This document shows, one piece after another, positions 12,601 through 23,619 of a DNA stretch of 64,000 nucleotides. The translations under genes were made by a program, and so were the position numbers. Below the pieces are notes generated by a model, which worked only from the letters and a program-made list of their open reading frames with translations, had not been told where the DNA came from and ran no database searches. Source of the stretch: Paroedura picta (lineage: Eukaryota > Chordata > Lepidosauria > Squamata > Gekkonidae); contig NC_135373.1 of the NCBI RefSeq assembly GCF_049243985.1, positions 96,281,213 to 96,345,212 on the forward strand, written 5' to 3'. How positions within the stretch are numbered: position 1 is the first letter of the stretch; every line of letters starts with the position of its first letter.

Positions 12601-12730
12601 TTGTAATCTTACTGCCATTAACATGTTCTGGCTGATCCTGTGAAGTTAGTTACAGTGTAGACCCATTAAATCGTTATCTTACCAGATGAAGTACAGTGTC
12701 CAAGACCTGCCCCCCTGTTCAAAGATATCC
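9640..12730. other. Intergenic region between the histone trio and the lectin genes
   Basis: I see no supported gene. A segment at about 11838-11885 (CTGCCCTGAGTCTTAGGGGA, then AAATAAATGAAATAAATAAA) and one at about 12140-12200 (reverse orientation) look like the 3' tails of old LINE or SINE copies. An open frame at 11640 starts with a hydrophobic stretch (MKNCFVTGLFQHLLIW) but has no fitting splice donor and is not supported as the first exon of the lectin gene. Confidence 0.5.
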
Positions 12731-12917
12731 CAGCTATAAGACAACAAGGGTGTGTGTGGGCGTCTTGGCTTTCAAAGTTTCAACGAACAGCTTCAGCAGA
12801 AGGAGCAAGGAGTTTTCTCTTAGACTGATGAATAAGGGAGAGGAAGTTTCTTGGATGCTTCTGCAAATATGTTAAACAATCTATAGGGCAGCTCAAAAAG
12901 TGCATAAAATAACAAGC

Positions 12918-15900
12918 ATGCTCCCCAACTACATCATTCTTGTTACAGTTGGTCTGCATTGGTTCATAACGTATAAACGTAAGTATAAATGTAGTTAGGT
13001 TTTTTGCTAAGCATCACACCTTGATTCTAAATGGTTTGGTGCATGGGAATTTCCTGAATTCAGCAAGGATTACTTGGATCTCTATGTGTAGAGCTGTCAT
13101 TCTATGCAAAATTACTTAATTTTCTGTCGTGTTTTAGTTTTTCAGTAACTTAAGCATGCCTGATCTATTCATAATTGATTGCTTTCCTTTCTAGGCAGTG
13201 CTGACAATGTTGCCATTGTGGATGCTTCAATAATTCCAGTTGGAGGTAAACACTAAATGGGATGCATGGATGATTAATTTAAGCTTAACAACTCTCTCTC
13301 TCTCCCCCCCCCCCCAATCCCATTGGGCTAGAAGTATTTCATTGAAAATAATCTTTTGGACCAGAAGGGTGTTTGGTAGCTACAGATATGTGAACTTTCC
13401 ATTGCAATTCCATTGCGATCCACACAATAAGTCTGTTTTTTTATTTTATTTTGGAGGCCACCTATGCTTCTAGATGGTTTTGTGACCAGGCTGTCTTAGT
13501 CATCTGATGGCACTGAAAGCAGATTGGGAGGGACAAGAACGATGTTCCCAAGGTTTCATGTGTCCAATGTATGGAATCCGAATCAGGCTATCTACTAGCA
13601 CACTAACATAAACTTATTTATTTATTGCATTTGTTCTCTACCCTGTCTCTGGAGATTCAAGGCGGATTAATTCACAAGTAAAATTGCATATAAAAATAGA
13701 ATATATGGTACAAACCTACAAAAGAATATACCGTATTTGCTGACGACCCCCCAACATTTCCACTCAAAATATAGAGTTTGTTACATTACATTACAGTACT
13801 ATGGGCCACTATGGGCAGCTATGTCTATCCCAACTGAAGTACACCCGGCGTATAAGACGACCCCCCCCCCCACTTGGAGGCATGTTTTTCAGGGGGGGAA
13901 AGTAGTCTTATACGCCAGCAAATACTGTAGATAGTTCTGACCTGACAGTTTGCTGTTTACATAGTCACTTTTGTATTGATAACCCTACTGCATTGTTTGT
14001 TGGATATCTTATCCTGAATGATTACATGGTTGGTCACGCTGTCAGTATGTTTAACACTCCTAATCCAATTGTTATATTACATTCTTGTCTCTTTTGTTCC
14101 TTTGTAATCCACCTTGAGTCTTAGTGAGAAAGATGGGCTATAAGTAACTTAATTTTAATTAAAAAATTAAAAATCCCTGGAGCAAATGGCTATTAGCACT
14201 GATCACTGGACCTGTAGTCTCCATATTCAGTGACAATAATCCTTGGAGTACTGTATGCTAGGAAGAGAAAGAAATGATGGATTGTTCCATCTTGCCACTG
14301 TCAGAAGCAGAATATTCAACTCTTGATGTTGCAGTTCTTATGACCTTGTGCTGCTACATGTGTTTTCATTTTCTCTCTAAATGAAGTGCTTTCTCTCTCC
14401 CTCCTTCCCCCAGATCCCAATATAGCAGTGGGAAAAATATCCTCCCAGTCCAGCACCTTTGAAACCGAAGGTGAGTCCAGGAAGGCTGTAGATGGGTCTC
14501 TGGCAAATAGTTATGCTAATGGAGAGTGCACCCTGACAAAGAAGGAGTTTGAACCCTGGTGGATGGTGGATTTGGTTTCGGCATTTCAGGTGTCTGCAGT
14601 AGTTGTCACCAACAGAGGAGACTGTTGTGAAACACGCATAAAAGGAGCTGAGATCCTGATTGGGGATTTGCCTGAGAAGGGAGGAACCATGAATCCCAGG
14701 TATTTGTCTGCTAACATACACATATGCATAGTAATACTGACTTGTTCTTAGTTCAGCATTTAGTTCTAGGTAGGTGCAGTTTGGGCCCACTGAATAAGAT
14801 TCAGTGCTCAAGATTTTTCATTTTCTCTCCAAAGAGCACTATTTTAGACAATCTTACCTGCAGTAAAATTAGCTGGAGCTCTTCTAGTAGTTCAAATTCT
14901 GAGTGAGCAGCCTATGAATTTTCCTCAAGATCTTACAGCACTTTAACATGGCTCTTAGATGCGGAACAGAAAAGAACTGTGACTTGGAAAAGCCCTCTCT
15001 CTGCCCAAACACCATCTTGCATTTCAGACCAGTGGGCTGATAAAAATCAACAGTGAGGAGATTCAGGGCCCTCTCCAGGACTGAGAAAACCGCTACATCA
15101 TCAGGACATCATCAACTTGTCCTTGATATTTAGTTTGGCCCTAAGATCAGATCATTTGTATGCAAAGCATATGTGCGATTTTTGAGTTTTGACCTCATCT
15201 TTTGTTCAATAGCTTTGTCTTAATAGTGTAAATATACTGATCCCACCTCCCATTTTTGTTTTTGTTTATGGTAGGTTTTATCCTGCAAATTATGGCATAG
15301 TAGCCTAAAGCTGTACCCACAAGCACCCTACAAGAAAGTAAATCCCACTGAACTCAATTGAACTTACTTCTAAACAAAATATCCTTATCATGCTGCAATC
15401 CTATGCATGCTTCTTTCAAGTCCTGTTGAAGTCAGTGGAAATTGCTTCCAAGTAAGTACATGAAGGATCAGGTTACACATCAGAAACTATATTCCTTTTG
15501 GTTTTAGGCTTAAATAATTTTAGATGTGAGTGTAGAGGCAGTGGTTCAATCGGGGCTAATTTTTCTAAAATGGAAATAGACCACAGCCTCTAAGAACCAA
15601 ACCTGACAAAACATTGGGAGGTCTGTATATAGATCTCTCAAATGTTTTTCTTCCTAAATTGCAGGAACTTTCATTTAGATTGGGATTGTGGTGAAGGGAG
15701 ATCTTAAGCCCTCCCCCCCTTCTCCTGACACAAATGCCCCATGGCATTGCTATTGGCTCAGATGTACAAATATTGTAAGTTTTGATTTTCCCCAACAGGG
15801 CAATTAGCAGCTCTGCAGGACTGCTCAAGGTTGGGAAAACAGTGCGGGGGTGGGGTAGGGGGACACACCCTTCCCTCTGGGCTCAGTATGCCCAAACTGT

Positions 15901-17726
15901 GTCCCATACATTTGTTATAAAAAAACCCAAATACAACCCACCTACAACCCATCTGTGCACAACTCCCCAAGCTCATATAGTCTGTCATGAGAGTGGTTTT
16001 CAAACAGCAAGTCCTTGAGAACTTATATGGAGTTCTCAGTGGGCAGATGAATAAGGGGCTGTCACTACTAGCTTTCCTTGCACAATGCAGCTATGAAGCA
16101 TATTGGGTATATTCTAGGGGGCTTTCCGCACAAAGGGCAATGTGGCTAAATCTGTGTGCTATTGAAAAGCGCTGCAGGAAAAAGCGGCAGATCGCGGTAA
16201 CGCACACACCCGTTTCTAGCAAAAAAAGGCTCTCCCACTAGCGCTGTTCTCGTAACGCACAAGTTTCTGGTCTCGCTGAGGCGATGTGTTGCAGTTTGTG
16301 TGCAGAAATGTAGCGGTTTTCTCAGGGGGAATCCACTTTTCCCTATTTCCCGAAAAGCGCTACAATGAAGCACTTTTTGCGGGAGTGTTGCAGGAGTGTT
16401 GCAGATTGTGTGCGACGTCATGCGGAACCTTGAATTAGTAGTGTTCACAAAAGGTAAGACTTCTGCTACATTTAAGTCGTGCGGAATGGCCCTAGGGTGT
16501 GTTCTCAGCACAAGCTCAGCAAACAGAGCTAGCATCCTGCATAAATCAAGTGATCTCCCCTCACTGGCAGTCTTCAAGCAGTGGCTTGATACAGTGGCTT
16601 TAGGCTAATCCTGCATTGACTAGATGGCCTATATGGCTCCTTCCAACTCTGTGATTCTGTGTGCCCTAGAATCTGCTTCAGAATAATCTGCAATTGTCAT
16701 AGTTCCATGGCTACAGAGTTATTGTGACAACTTGGAGCGCTGATGTGAAAAGTGATTTGAAGACTCTATCTAGAAAGCAAGGTTAAAGGCAGTAGAACCT
16801 TCGAAGCCAACAAGATTTTTCATGGCATGAACTTGCAAGAATCAAAACTCCCTTCATCAGACACAACTTGGAATGGAGATCCCTGAATCCTCATGCCCCA
16901 GCCAAAATAAATATACAAAAGGATTCAGATCTCTGACAGAAGAAGCTTCAACTCTTAAAACTTTATATGCTGAAAATTGTATTGTTCTCTATACTCAGAT
17001 CTCACTGTCCTACTGCAGGCCAGTGCGGCTACGTTCTGAAACGAGCTGGAAAGCAGTGTGCTATCCTGGCATCAGCGTGGGTAGGGTTCACACACCTATA
17101 CAGACCGTATCTTGGCTGTGCTCAGCTTTTTGCAACTAGCTAATGGCCTTCTTCCTTGGCAGGTGTGCCACAATCAGCAGCATGGATCTTGGGGAAACAA
17201 TGACCTTTAACTGTGCCGGAATGCAAGGTCAATATGTGACCATTACTATCCCAGGAAGAAGGGAGTTCCTCTCGCTCTGTGAAGTGCAAGTGCTTGGACA
17301 CCCCTGGCTTCACATAGGTGAGCAGACGGCCTGCATTGCATTTATTTGCATGTCTGGAGAACGTGGATATCCGTGGGCAGGGTGTACAAAGGCCATGTAG
17401 TCCTTCCCAATGCTGTAAAATTATTAGGCCATGTATGATATTTAAGAATTGTTGCCACCATCCATTGTGTAGTTTTGTCAGCAAGATGGTATAGTCTTGC
17501 TGGTTGTATGGGGATTCTATATTTTATTGTTTTATGTTTTCTTGTAAACTGCCGTGAATTGGCTGGTCTGAGAATTACAGAAGTCTAATAAATAAATAAA
17601 TAAATAAATAAATAATAGGCTTTGGACACAAGCAGTTTGGTTGCTGTTATAACCCTAACCCCAAAATTTACCCTGATATGAATCCTTATTTTTGTACTTA
17701 TTTTTATATGTAAAATAATGTGTGTG

Positions 17727-17786
<60 letters not shown>

Positions 17787-19663
17787 CACATCCTAAACAA
17801 GTCTCTGACCCAGCAGTTCTCAACCTGGGGGTAGCAACCCCTTGGAGGATCGCGGCGGTGGCATGGCGCTGGCCTCTTCTGCGCCTCCTTGGAACTCACC
17901 GATCTGGCGTGGAGGAGGCTAATGCCATGCCACCGCTCCAGCCGCCACTGTTGCTGCTCCTGTGACACTGGCCTCCTCCACGCCGTCTCGGCAAGCTCTG
18001 AGGTGATGCAGAGGTGGCCATCGCCATGCCTCTGCCACCACTCCATGACCCCTACAGCAAGAGCCACAGCAACAAGACTCAAGAACTTCCCTAGCCCCAA
18101 CACTCCCTTTTAACCCCAACCAGTACCATAAATAAGATAATTCTATCCCTAACCCCAAAATATATCCTAATATGAATCTTCCCCTAATGTCACGCCTCTA
18201 ACCCACTGGCTGCTTGTTTACATGGCTTACCTGACATCCCTTGTCCTGGCTCCTTCGCTGTTGATCTTTATTAGGCTATCAAAGACAGTTTTATTTAGCA
18301 CAACATTTGAGTACTTTACTAGCTGTCCTAAACAGCCATTGTGAATTTTGAGGTTTTAGGTTTTTTATGCATTTTATATAATATATTTTATCTATATCGT
18401 AAGGCACCTTGAGCTCTACGTGGAAGACAGGCGGCTAATAAATATTTAAAACAAGTAACTGGAAATATGGGGCTTCCAGATCTGAATTTGAATAATTCAC
18501 CCAGGTCAGAAGCTCCAGATTGATACTTGTTTCTTCTTTGCAGTTCATGATGGAGGGCGGAATCCTGTCCGAGACAGTGAAACTGATTTAGGTAAGAGGT
18601 TAGCTATTGCACTTAAAGAAAGATCTCTTCAGCAATGGTCTTAATAGCTCTTAATAGCTTTGCTTTGTTTATAGTGGTGTAATTGGGTCATGGATGTGCA
18701 TCTTTTGAGGTGCCTTTTCAGGTGCCTTTTCTCTAAGTACGTTCGGGAAGAATTCTATGTCAGGGTGGGAGAGACCAATGCTTGTTGAAAAAATTCAGTT
18801 TTGTCCATCTGAGGGCACCTTTCACATAACGCTCCCTCCTAGTATGAGAAGCTCTTCCCCATCAAGACAGCCTCTACCCCAATGATATGTGTATGAATAC
18901 AGGAAACTTGAGTGCTGCCAGGTGTATCTCAGGGTTTTCCTGACAATCAGTTCTCTGTTGGGACAAAGCAGTGGACATGTGAAAGGAATGTGTAAAGAGC
19001 TATGGTATATTGTATAAACATTGCTTACCTGGACGGGCCCTAAAGTTCTCCTCTTTTCTAGGTCTGCAAGGCAGAGCATTGAGTTTTCTGAATGAATCAA
19101 AGCCTAGCTTCGTTGTCATATCCCCACTGCAACCTTTGAATCTGATGGAATTCACACTCTGCATGAAAGTGTCTGCAGAATATCTAGGTGAACGCAAAGT
19201 CATTCTCTTCTCCTACCACTCTCCCAATGATGAATTGAGAATCTTGCGTGAGTCAAGTGGCCATTTTGGTATGCACATGGGAGGGCGGAGTGTGATGTTT
19301 GCACTCCCTGACCTCAGCGCTTTTGGGAGTCATTTGTGTGTGACCTGGGAATCCACGTTTGGTCTGGCAACCTTTTGGATAAATGGAAAGCGGAGTATCA
19401 GGAAGATATATAATGTGGGACATGTTCTTCAGCCTGGGGGTACTGCGGTGCTTGGACAAGACCAGAGTGTACAGACTGCGTCTGAGAAGCAGAATCGGCG
19501 TTTTGTAGGAGAAATTGCTGATCTCTACATGTGGGATTATGTACTGCAGCCTCAGGACATTGAGAATGTTTTCCAGATGCATGACTTTCCCAGCGGAAAC
19601 ATCTTTGACTGGAAAATCTTATCATACAAGATAAAGGGGAATGTGAGGGTCTTGCCTGAGTAA
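12918..19663 (+). CDS. F-type lectin / pentraxin fusion protein (six exons, about 400 aa)
   Basis: Predicted exons: 12918-12978, 13195-13245, 14414-14699, 17163-17317, 18544-18591 and 19062-19663. They sum to 1203 bases (400 residues plus stop). Introns are phase 1 except the one inside the lectin domain. Residues 1-20 (MLPNYIILVTVGLHWFITYK) are a likely but unconfirmed signal peptide, with a perfect GTAAGT donor. Residues 38-184 are an F-type lectin domain, which in eel agglutinin binds fucose. Residues 185-200 are a linker. Residues 201-400 are a pentraxin domain, the CRP/SAP fold. An F-lectin-pentraxin fusion is known from Xenopus (PXN1). The protein is probably secreted and acts in innate recognition. 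The fucose His of the lectin motif is Leu here. A possible TATAAG lies at 12735 and a possible AATAAA at 20271. Exons 3-6 are firm; exons 1-2 are inferred from frame and splice sites. Confidence 0.85.
13731..13927. mobile_element. Short inverted-repeat DNA element (MITE) with TA target duplication
   Basis: The ends CCGTATTTGCTG (13731) and CAGCAAATACTG (to 13927) are near-perfect inverted repeats flanked by TA on both sides. Inside, GTATAAGACGACCCC and the reverse GTCTTATACG extend the fold. A TA duplication fits a Tc1/mariner-type non-autonomous element. It sits in intron 2 of the lectin-pentraxin gene. Confidence 0.7.
14414..17317 (+). CDS. Exons 3-4 of the fusion gene: F-type lectin domain lacking the fucose His
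   Basis: Exon 14414-14699 encodes NIAVGKISSQSSTF through GGTMNPR, and exon 17163-17317 encodes CATISSMDLGETM through LCEVQVLGHPW. The intron splits an Arg codon, as in all other lectin domains of the window. The contiguous Cys pair and the Arg-x-Asp-x4-Arg motif are present as RGDCCETR. The upstream motif that is CTH(S/T) in eel agglutinin, where His52 contacts fucose, reads CTLT. The intron holds a Harbinger-type MITE, a CR1 relic and a short repeat fragment. Confidence 0.92.
15290..15480. repeat. Degenerate interspersed repeat
   Basis: Segments such as GTAAATCCCACTGAACTCAA and GCAATCCTATGCATGCTT, then TTGCTTCCAAGTAAGTACAT, recur in related form near 32690-32760, 41430-41500 and 43540-43620. 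This is an old dispersed repeat whose class I cannot assign. Confidence 0.5.
16118..16492. mobile_element. Harbinger-type MITE (375 bp)
   Basis: The termini GGGGCTTTCCGCAC and GTGCGGAATGGCCC are inverted repeats flanked by TAG on both sides (16115-16117 and 16493-16495). A three-base T-A-purine duplication fits PIF/Harbinger elements, which prefer TWA. Internal segments AAAGCGCTACAATGAAGCAC and TGTTGCAG.. match, in inverted order, those in the longer relative at 41536-42425. No transposase frame is present. Confidence 0.8.
16500..16665 (+). mobile_element. CR1 LINE 3' end, degenerate
   Basis: CCCCTCACTGGCAGTCTTCA, then ACTAGATGGCCTATATGGCT and CCTTCCAACTCTGTGATTCT are the CR1 3' untranslated region, including the terminal GATTCT repeat. 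It is heavily truncated at the 5' side. Confidence 0.85.
16787..16866 (+). repeat. Fragment related to the TAGCCGTGTTGGTCTGAAG-family repeat
   Basis: GGCAGTAGAACCTTCGAAGC, CAACAAGATTTTTCATGGCA and CTCCCTTCATCAGACACAA-like order matches the middle and tail of the family, with many differences. Confidence 0.55.
17586..17614 (+). repeat. (TAAA)n microsatellite at a retroelement tail
   Basis: About seven TAAA units follow ACTGCCGTGAATTGGCTGGT, the typical end of an old LINE or SINE copy. Confidence 0.8.
17719..17790 (+). repeat. Compound (TG)n(TA)n(CA) microsatellite
   Basis: A TG run is followed by a long TA run and then CACACACA, giving a self-complementary tract. Long open frames across it are artefacts. 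Confidence 0.9.
17811..18115 (+). mobile_element. hAT-like non-autonomous element, GC-rich interior
   Basis: The left end CAGCAGTTCTCAACCTGGGG with GTAGCAACCCC is the common hAT-Charlie-type terminus (CAGNGGTTCTCAACC). The interior is unusually rich in GCC and CTCC triplets. A clear right terminus was not found, so the end is approximate. Similar 35-base sequences flank the region at about 17650 and 18150. Confidence 0.55.
19062..19663 (+). CDS. Exon 6 of the fusion gene: complete pentraxin domain and stop
   Basis: One exon encodes about 200 residues of pentraxin: start GLQGRALSFLNESK, first Cys in FTLCMKVS, family signature HLCVTWES (pattern H-x-C-x-[ST]-W-x-[ST]) and WDYVLQPQDIENVF near the end. 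The two cysteines match the CRP Cys36-Cys97 disulfide. By eye, the CRP calcium ligands align as E138 to Asp, Q139 to Gln, D140 to Ser, E147 to Lys and Q150 to Arg, so the second calcium site looks weakened. This alignment is manual and should be confirmed. Confidence 0.93.
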
Positions 19664-19699
19664 GAACAGCAGAAGGGTGATAGGAGCAGTCAGACTCCT

Positions 19700-22600
19700 G
19701 CCGTCAGCAGACAAGGATGCTATTTGTTGGCCTCCAAAGACGTTCTGATGCATCCACCAATAGGGCGATCAGGTTTGTTTTAACTCATTGTGAGGAGAGA
19801 TCCAAATTATCCACAATGCTAGAGAATTCTTTCAAAATACCATTTTAATAGCTGCAGCATTAGAAAGGGGTGGCACTGTGTCATGTCTAGAATCCAGCAT
19901 CCACACTGGGATACTCTGAGTACACATTTTTATACAGTCTGAATAACACACCCAAATTAGTCATAAATATTTATCTAGTCAACTCAAGGCCTGATTTTCT
20001 CTCTAGTCTTGTCTCATCTTCAAGCGCCTGGTGGAGAGTGTCTTCCCTATCCGGGCCAGTTTCCAGGGACTCTTCCCCCTCTGCTAAGGCATCTTAGCTT
20101 AGTCTGTACAAAGTTCACTCTATTTCTAATGGCAGGGTGCTTTACAAGAGGGAAAACGCTAATGGTCACTCCATCAGTTCAAGGCTTAACTAGTGAATCA
20201 CTTGCATTTATTCCATGATTATTCGTATTGCACCTTGGGATGGCCTTGGATCAACAGCTCAAAAAGATTAAATAAAATGATTCTGTGATAACTAGATTTG
20301 GGCATACTCCCTCATGTTTATAAATAAATGTTTATTTGCAAAGTGGTTGGCTGCAACTGGCAAGGAATCTCCATACTGATTTAATGGGCTGGAAAACGTT
20401 GAAAAAGAAAACTGATATTTTTCAGGATTCTAACAAGAGCTTTTAAGTTCAATGTAGGGTAGAGGTTGGCCAACAGGAACACTGGGATAGCTTGAAGAAA
20501 GGACGTTAGTCTTTTAATGAGACAATCTGGGATATTATTCCCAACCTAGCAGAGAGCATTAAAATCTTCTTAAGCATTATCAGTTCTTAATATTACAGAT
20601 GTGTTATAATGTATTGTTATTAGTTATGCTCTATCAAAGCAGATGGTGCATCAGAAGCAAGGGAGGGCAGCTGAGTAGTCCTGTGCAATCACACCGGGGG
20701 GGGGGGGGGGGAAGGGATCTGATTTGGATTAAGACCACAGCATAGTGGTAGAAATGATTTAAGCCTTTTCCCCATGCTGTTCTCATAACCTGGAATTGCC
20801 CTTGGAAGCTCCCATTTGCCCTTCGGGGAAACTTGTATGTAGGCTACATAGGCTGATAATGTAGCCCTATCAGCCTATGTAAGCTTATCCAGTAGGGCAA
20901 GTAGCAGTTCTCAAAGAACTTCCCTGCCACCCACAACTTCTGCAAAGTAAATCATACCCCTGTCCTGCTACTTTGCTCTAAAGAAAGTGCACCCACATTT
21001 CAGACCTCATTTATGTGGTTCCTCCCTGAGGCTTTGACTTTAGATTTTGTGTTTTACCTATTTGTATATTTTCTGTGTTCTTTTCCCACACATCTCATTT
21101 ATTAACTTATACAATTGATTTGTTATTTCCTTCACAAACTGCACTCAGGGAAACACGCAGAGCCCACATGCTTGCCTTTGGATTACATTGTGTACTGTGT
21201 TTAAGGGGAAAAAATCAGCTCCCTGGCTCAGTCTGTTATCACTCTGGTTAGATTTTGCCACCCGTAGTAGATGACCTAGTCAGTGAAAAGAGGGAGCTTT
21301 GAGGCTCCAGCACCATTAACCGTATTTATTTTACAAAGTTTCTATCTTGCCTTTTTGCCCTCTGAAGGGCCACCAAGGTGGCTAACAAATTAAAACATAC
21401 ACAATAAGATCATGGTCTAAAACAATTATAACCAACCAAACACTTTATAATCATTACAAAATCAAAACAGCTAATCTATCTGTGCAGAGACATAAAAACA
21501 AAATTGGTCAAGAAGGAGGCAGCACTGAGGGAACAGAAAACAAACAAACAAAAAAAAAGAATTTCAACTGCTGACAGAAAATGGCAACTGAAAGAGTTCC
21601 AGAGTTTTAGTGCCACAACCAAGAAAGCTGTCTCCCAGTTTGCTTCCCACCTAATCTCATAAAGCAGGAGCACTTGAAGGTTACCATAGTGGTCAAATGG
21701 GTTCACAAGAGAGGAAGTGATCCTCTGGCCAAAGCTGCCACCTGCTTACCTAGAAGGATTGAGCCCAAGTACATCCCTAGACTTCAGATCTGTTCCTTTA
21801 AAGGGAGTGCAACTCCACCCAGAATGGCTGACACTATAAATCCTGTGTAAGACCTTCTAACCTGTGTTTTTGAGATTAAAGTTCCGTTTATTTGCCTTCC
21901 CCCATTCCAAAACAATGTTCTGGATTGTTTTGCTGAAATGGAATTGGGGAGGCAGTGTTTGTGACTGTTTTGCCATGCTTCTGGTTCTCCCAGGAGGGAA
22001 GATTTCAAAACGTGGATGCTGGGAGGCTACTGAGCTGCCTTCAAAATTATGGGTTTGCATGGTACCACTATTCTGTCTCCTCTGTGATGCATCATTCTAT
22101 AGTAAATGGTTAAAGCAGCCTTGTCCAGAGATTTGAGGTACATTGGAGTATAGTGTCAACAATATGCTGATGATACTCATTTCCCCCTATCAAATTCTAG
22201 AGAGAGAATGGAGCTTATGAAATGATGCCTGGAGACAGTGATGGATTGGGTGAGAATGAACAAACTGAAGATTAATCAAGATATGGTGCAATTACTATTA
22301 ACTGGAAATAGGGAGTGGGTGGGGGGGTGTTTAAAGGGACTGTCCCCCAGTGTTACAGTTTTTACCCGGCGGCCTGCGATCGGTCCATGGCCAGGGGGTT
22401 GGTGACCCCTGGTCCAGAGGCAGAGTCTTCACAACCTTATTGTGCAGCACCTTCTAGTGGCTCTTTAGCTACAAAACCCCTCAGCAGCAAGCCTGCTCAT
22501 ATGTTCTTGCACAGAAGATCCTGGATGAACAACCCTGTTATTTTTAGGACTCATGGTCTTCTTTTTAAAAATCTATTGGTGTTTATGAATTTCAGTGGCT

Positions 22601-23480
22601 TCTCTGTATAGTCTAACATAGAAGCTGTTGGTGTGGTCCAGTACATCTGAGTACTGGACAACAGAATCAGAATCATTCCCTCCTCCATGTTCTCCACATC
22701 ATACATGGTTTCATAAACTTCTGGCATGATTCCACATCTGCTATCTTTCTGTTCAGACCAAAACTGCATTTAGAAATGCCTTTCCTTTTCACGCACCAGG
22801 AGAGAGAGAGGCAGAAAGCTCTGCTATCAGTGGCACTTGGGAAGTCACTGAAAATCAAAAGACCCGAGCATCTGAGCCAATCCTCCTATTTCGTTCTGAG
22901 AGGCGACAGGCTGGAAAATTAATGGACCTTTTGCAACAAGAAACTCCAGCCTTGCAGCAGGAACAGCAGGAGCCCTAATGGCTTTTCTACCCAGCCCATT
23001 CTTGCTCCATTTCTGTTCTGTGTTGCAGTCTGGTTGGTGTTCTGGCAGGAATGCTCTTGTACAACTGCAGGTGGAAAGAACACGGGCAATCTGCTGGCAT
23101 GGTTTTCACAGAACTCCTTGTGAATCTTATTTGACCTGTAAGCCAATGCACTCTAGGTCAAAAGTGAAAGGTTATATGAAACAACCTGGGTTGTTTACTG
23201 ACCTTAGGCAATATGAAGAGATATGCTGGGGAAGCCTCAGCCGCATGCTTGTTTGACCCTTCTACCCTGGGAGTGAAGGGTCTTTTTACAATGTGGTAAC
23301 CAGATTTGTATATATTTAATTGAAAAGGAACTCTTCTATTCTTCTTCTTAAGGACATGCAATACTTATAACCCTGTTTTCCTGTCATTTCACAATTTGAC
23401 ATTGGACTCTTTCCTCATTCTGTTAATGGCCAAGACAAACATTTGGTTCGCCAAAGAACTCCAAAGTGCAGTTTATGTCC
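19700..23480. other. Spacer between the two lectin genes
   Basis: The first 600 bases are probably the 3' untranslated region of the fusion gene. A G run occurs near 20696-20711. A short LINE relic lies at 22140-22310, and a region at about 21310-21840 resembles the 3' part of an old LINE in reverse orientation (frames there match no gene). No further gene was recognised. Confidence 0.5.
22140..22310 (+). mobile_element. LINE (CR1/L2 clade) reverse-transcriptase fragment
   Basis: The plus strand reads QYADDTHFPLSNSRE, then a stretch ending MDWVRMNKLKINQDM and VQLLLTG. YADD is the catalytic box, and MNKLKIN with LLTG is the usual downstream block of CR1/L2 reverse transcriptases. It is a truncated relic with at least one internal stop. 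Confidence 0.8.
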
Positions 23481-23487
23481 TTTTCTG

Positions 23488-23522
23488 ATTGGAAGAGATC
23501 AAAATTCAAGGAGATTATAAAA
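23488..23522 (+). promoter_or_regulatory. Promoter of the four-domain lectin gene
   Basis: An inverted CCAAT (ATTGG, 23488-23492) is followed by TATAAAA at 23516-23522, 98 bases before the ATG at 23620. The spacing is right for a TATA-driven gene with a short leader. Confidence 0.65.
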
Positions 23523-23619
23523 CTTCATTGGTGATCTCTAGCCCCACTCAAAAGCACTTTCCTTCTTCTGCTGAGACTTACATGCTTTTCACAAATCCTG
23601 CAAATCCTGCAAAAGGGAC

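Noticed and set aside
17585-18103. 172-codon minus-strand frame
   Set aside because: It runs through a TG/TA microsatellite and a repetitive GC-rich insert; the translation is low complexity (IYIYIY, HTHTH).
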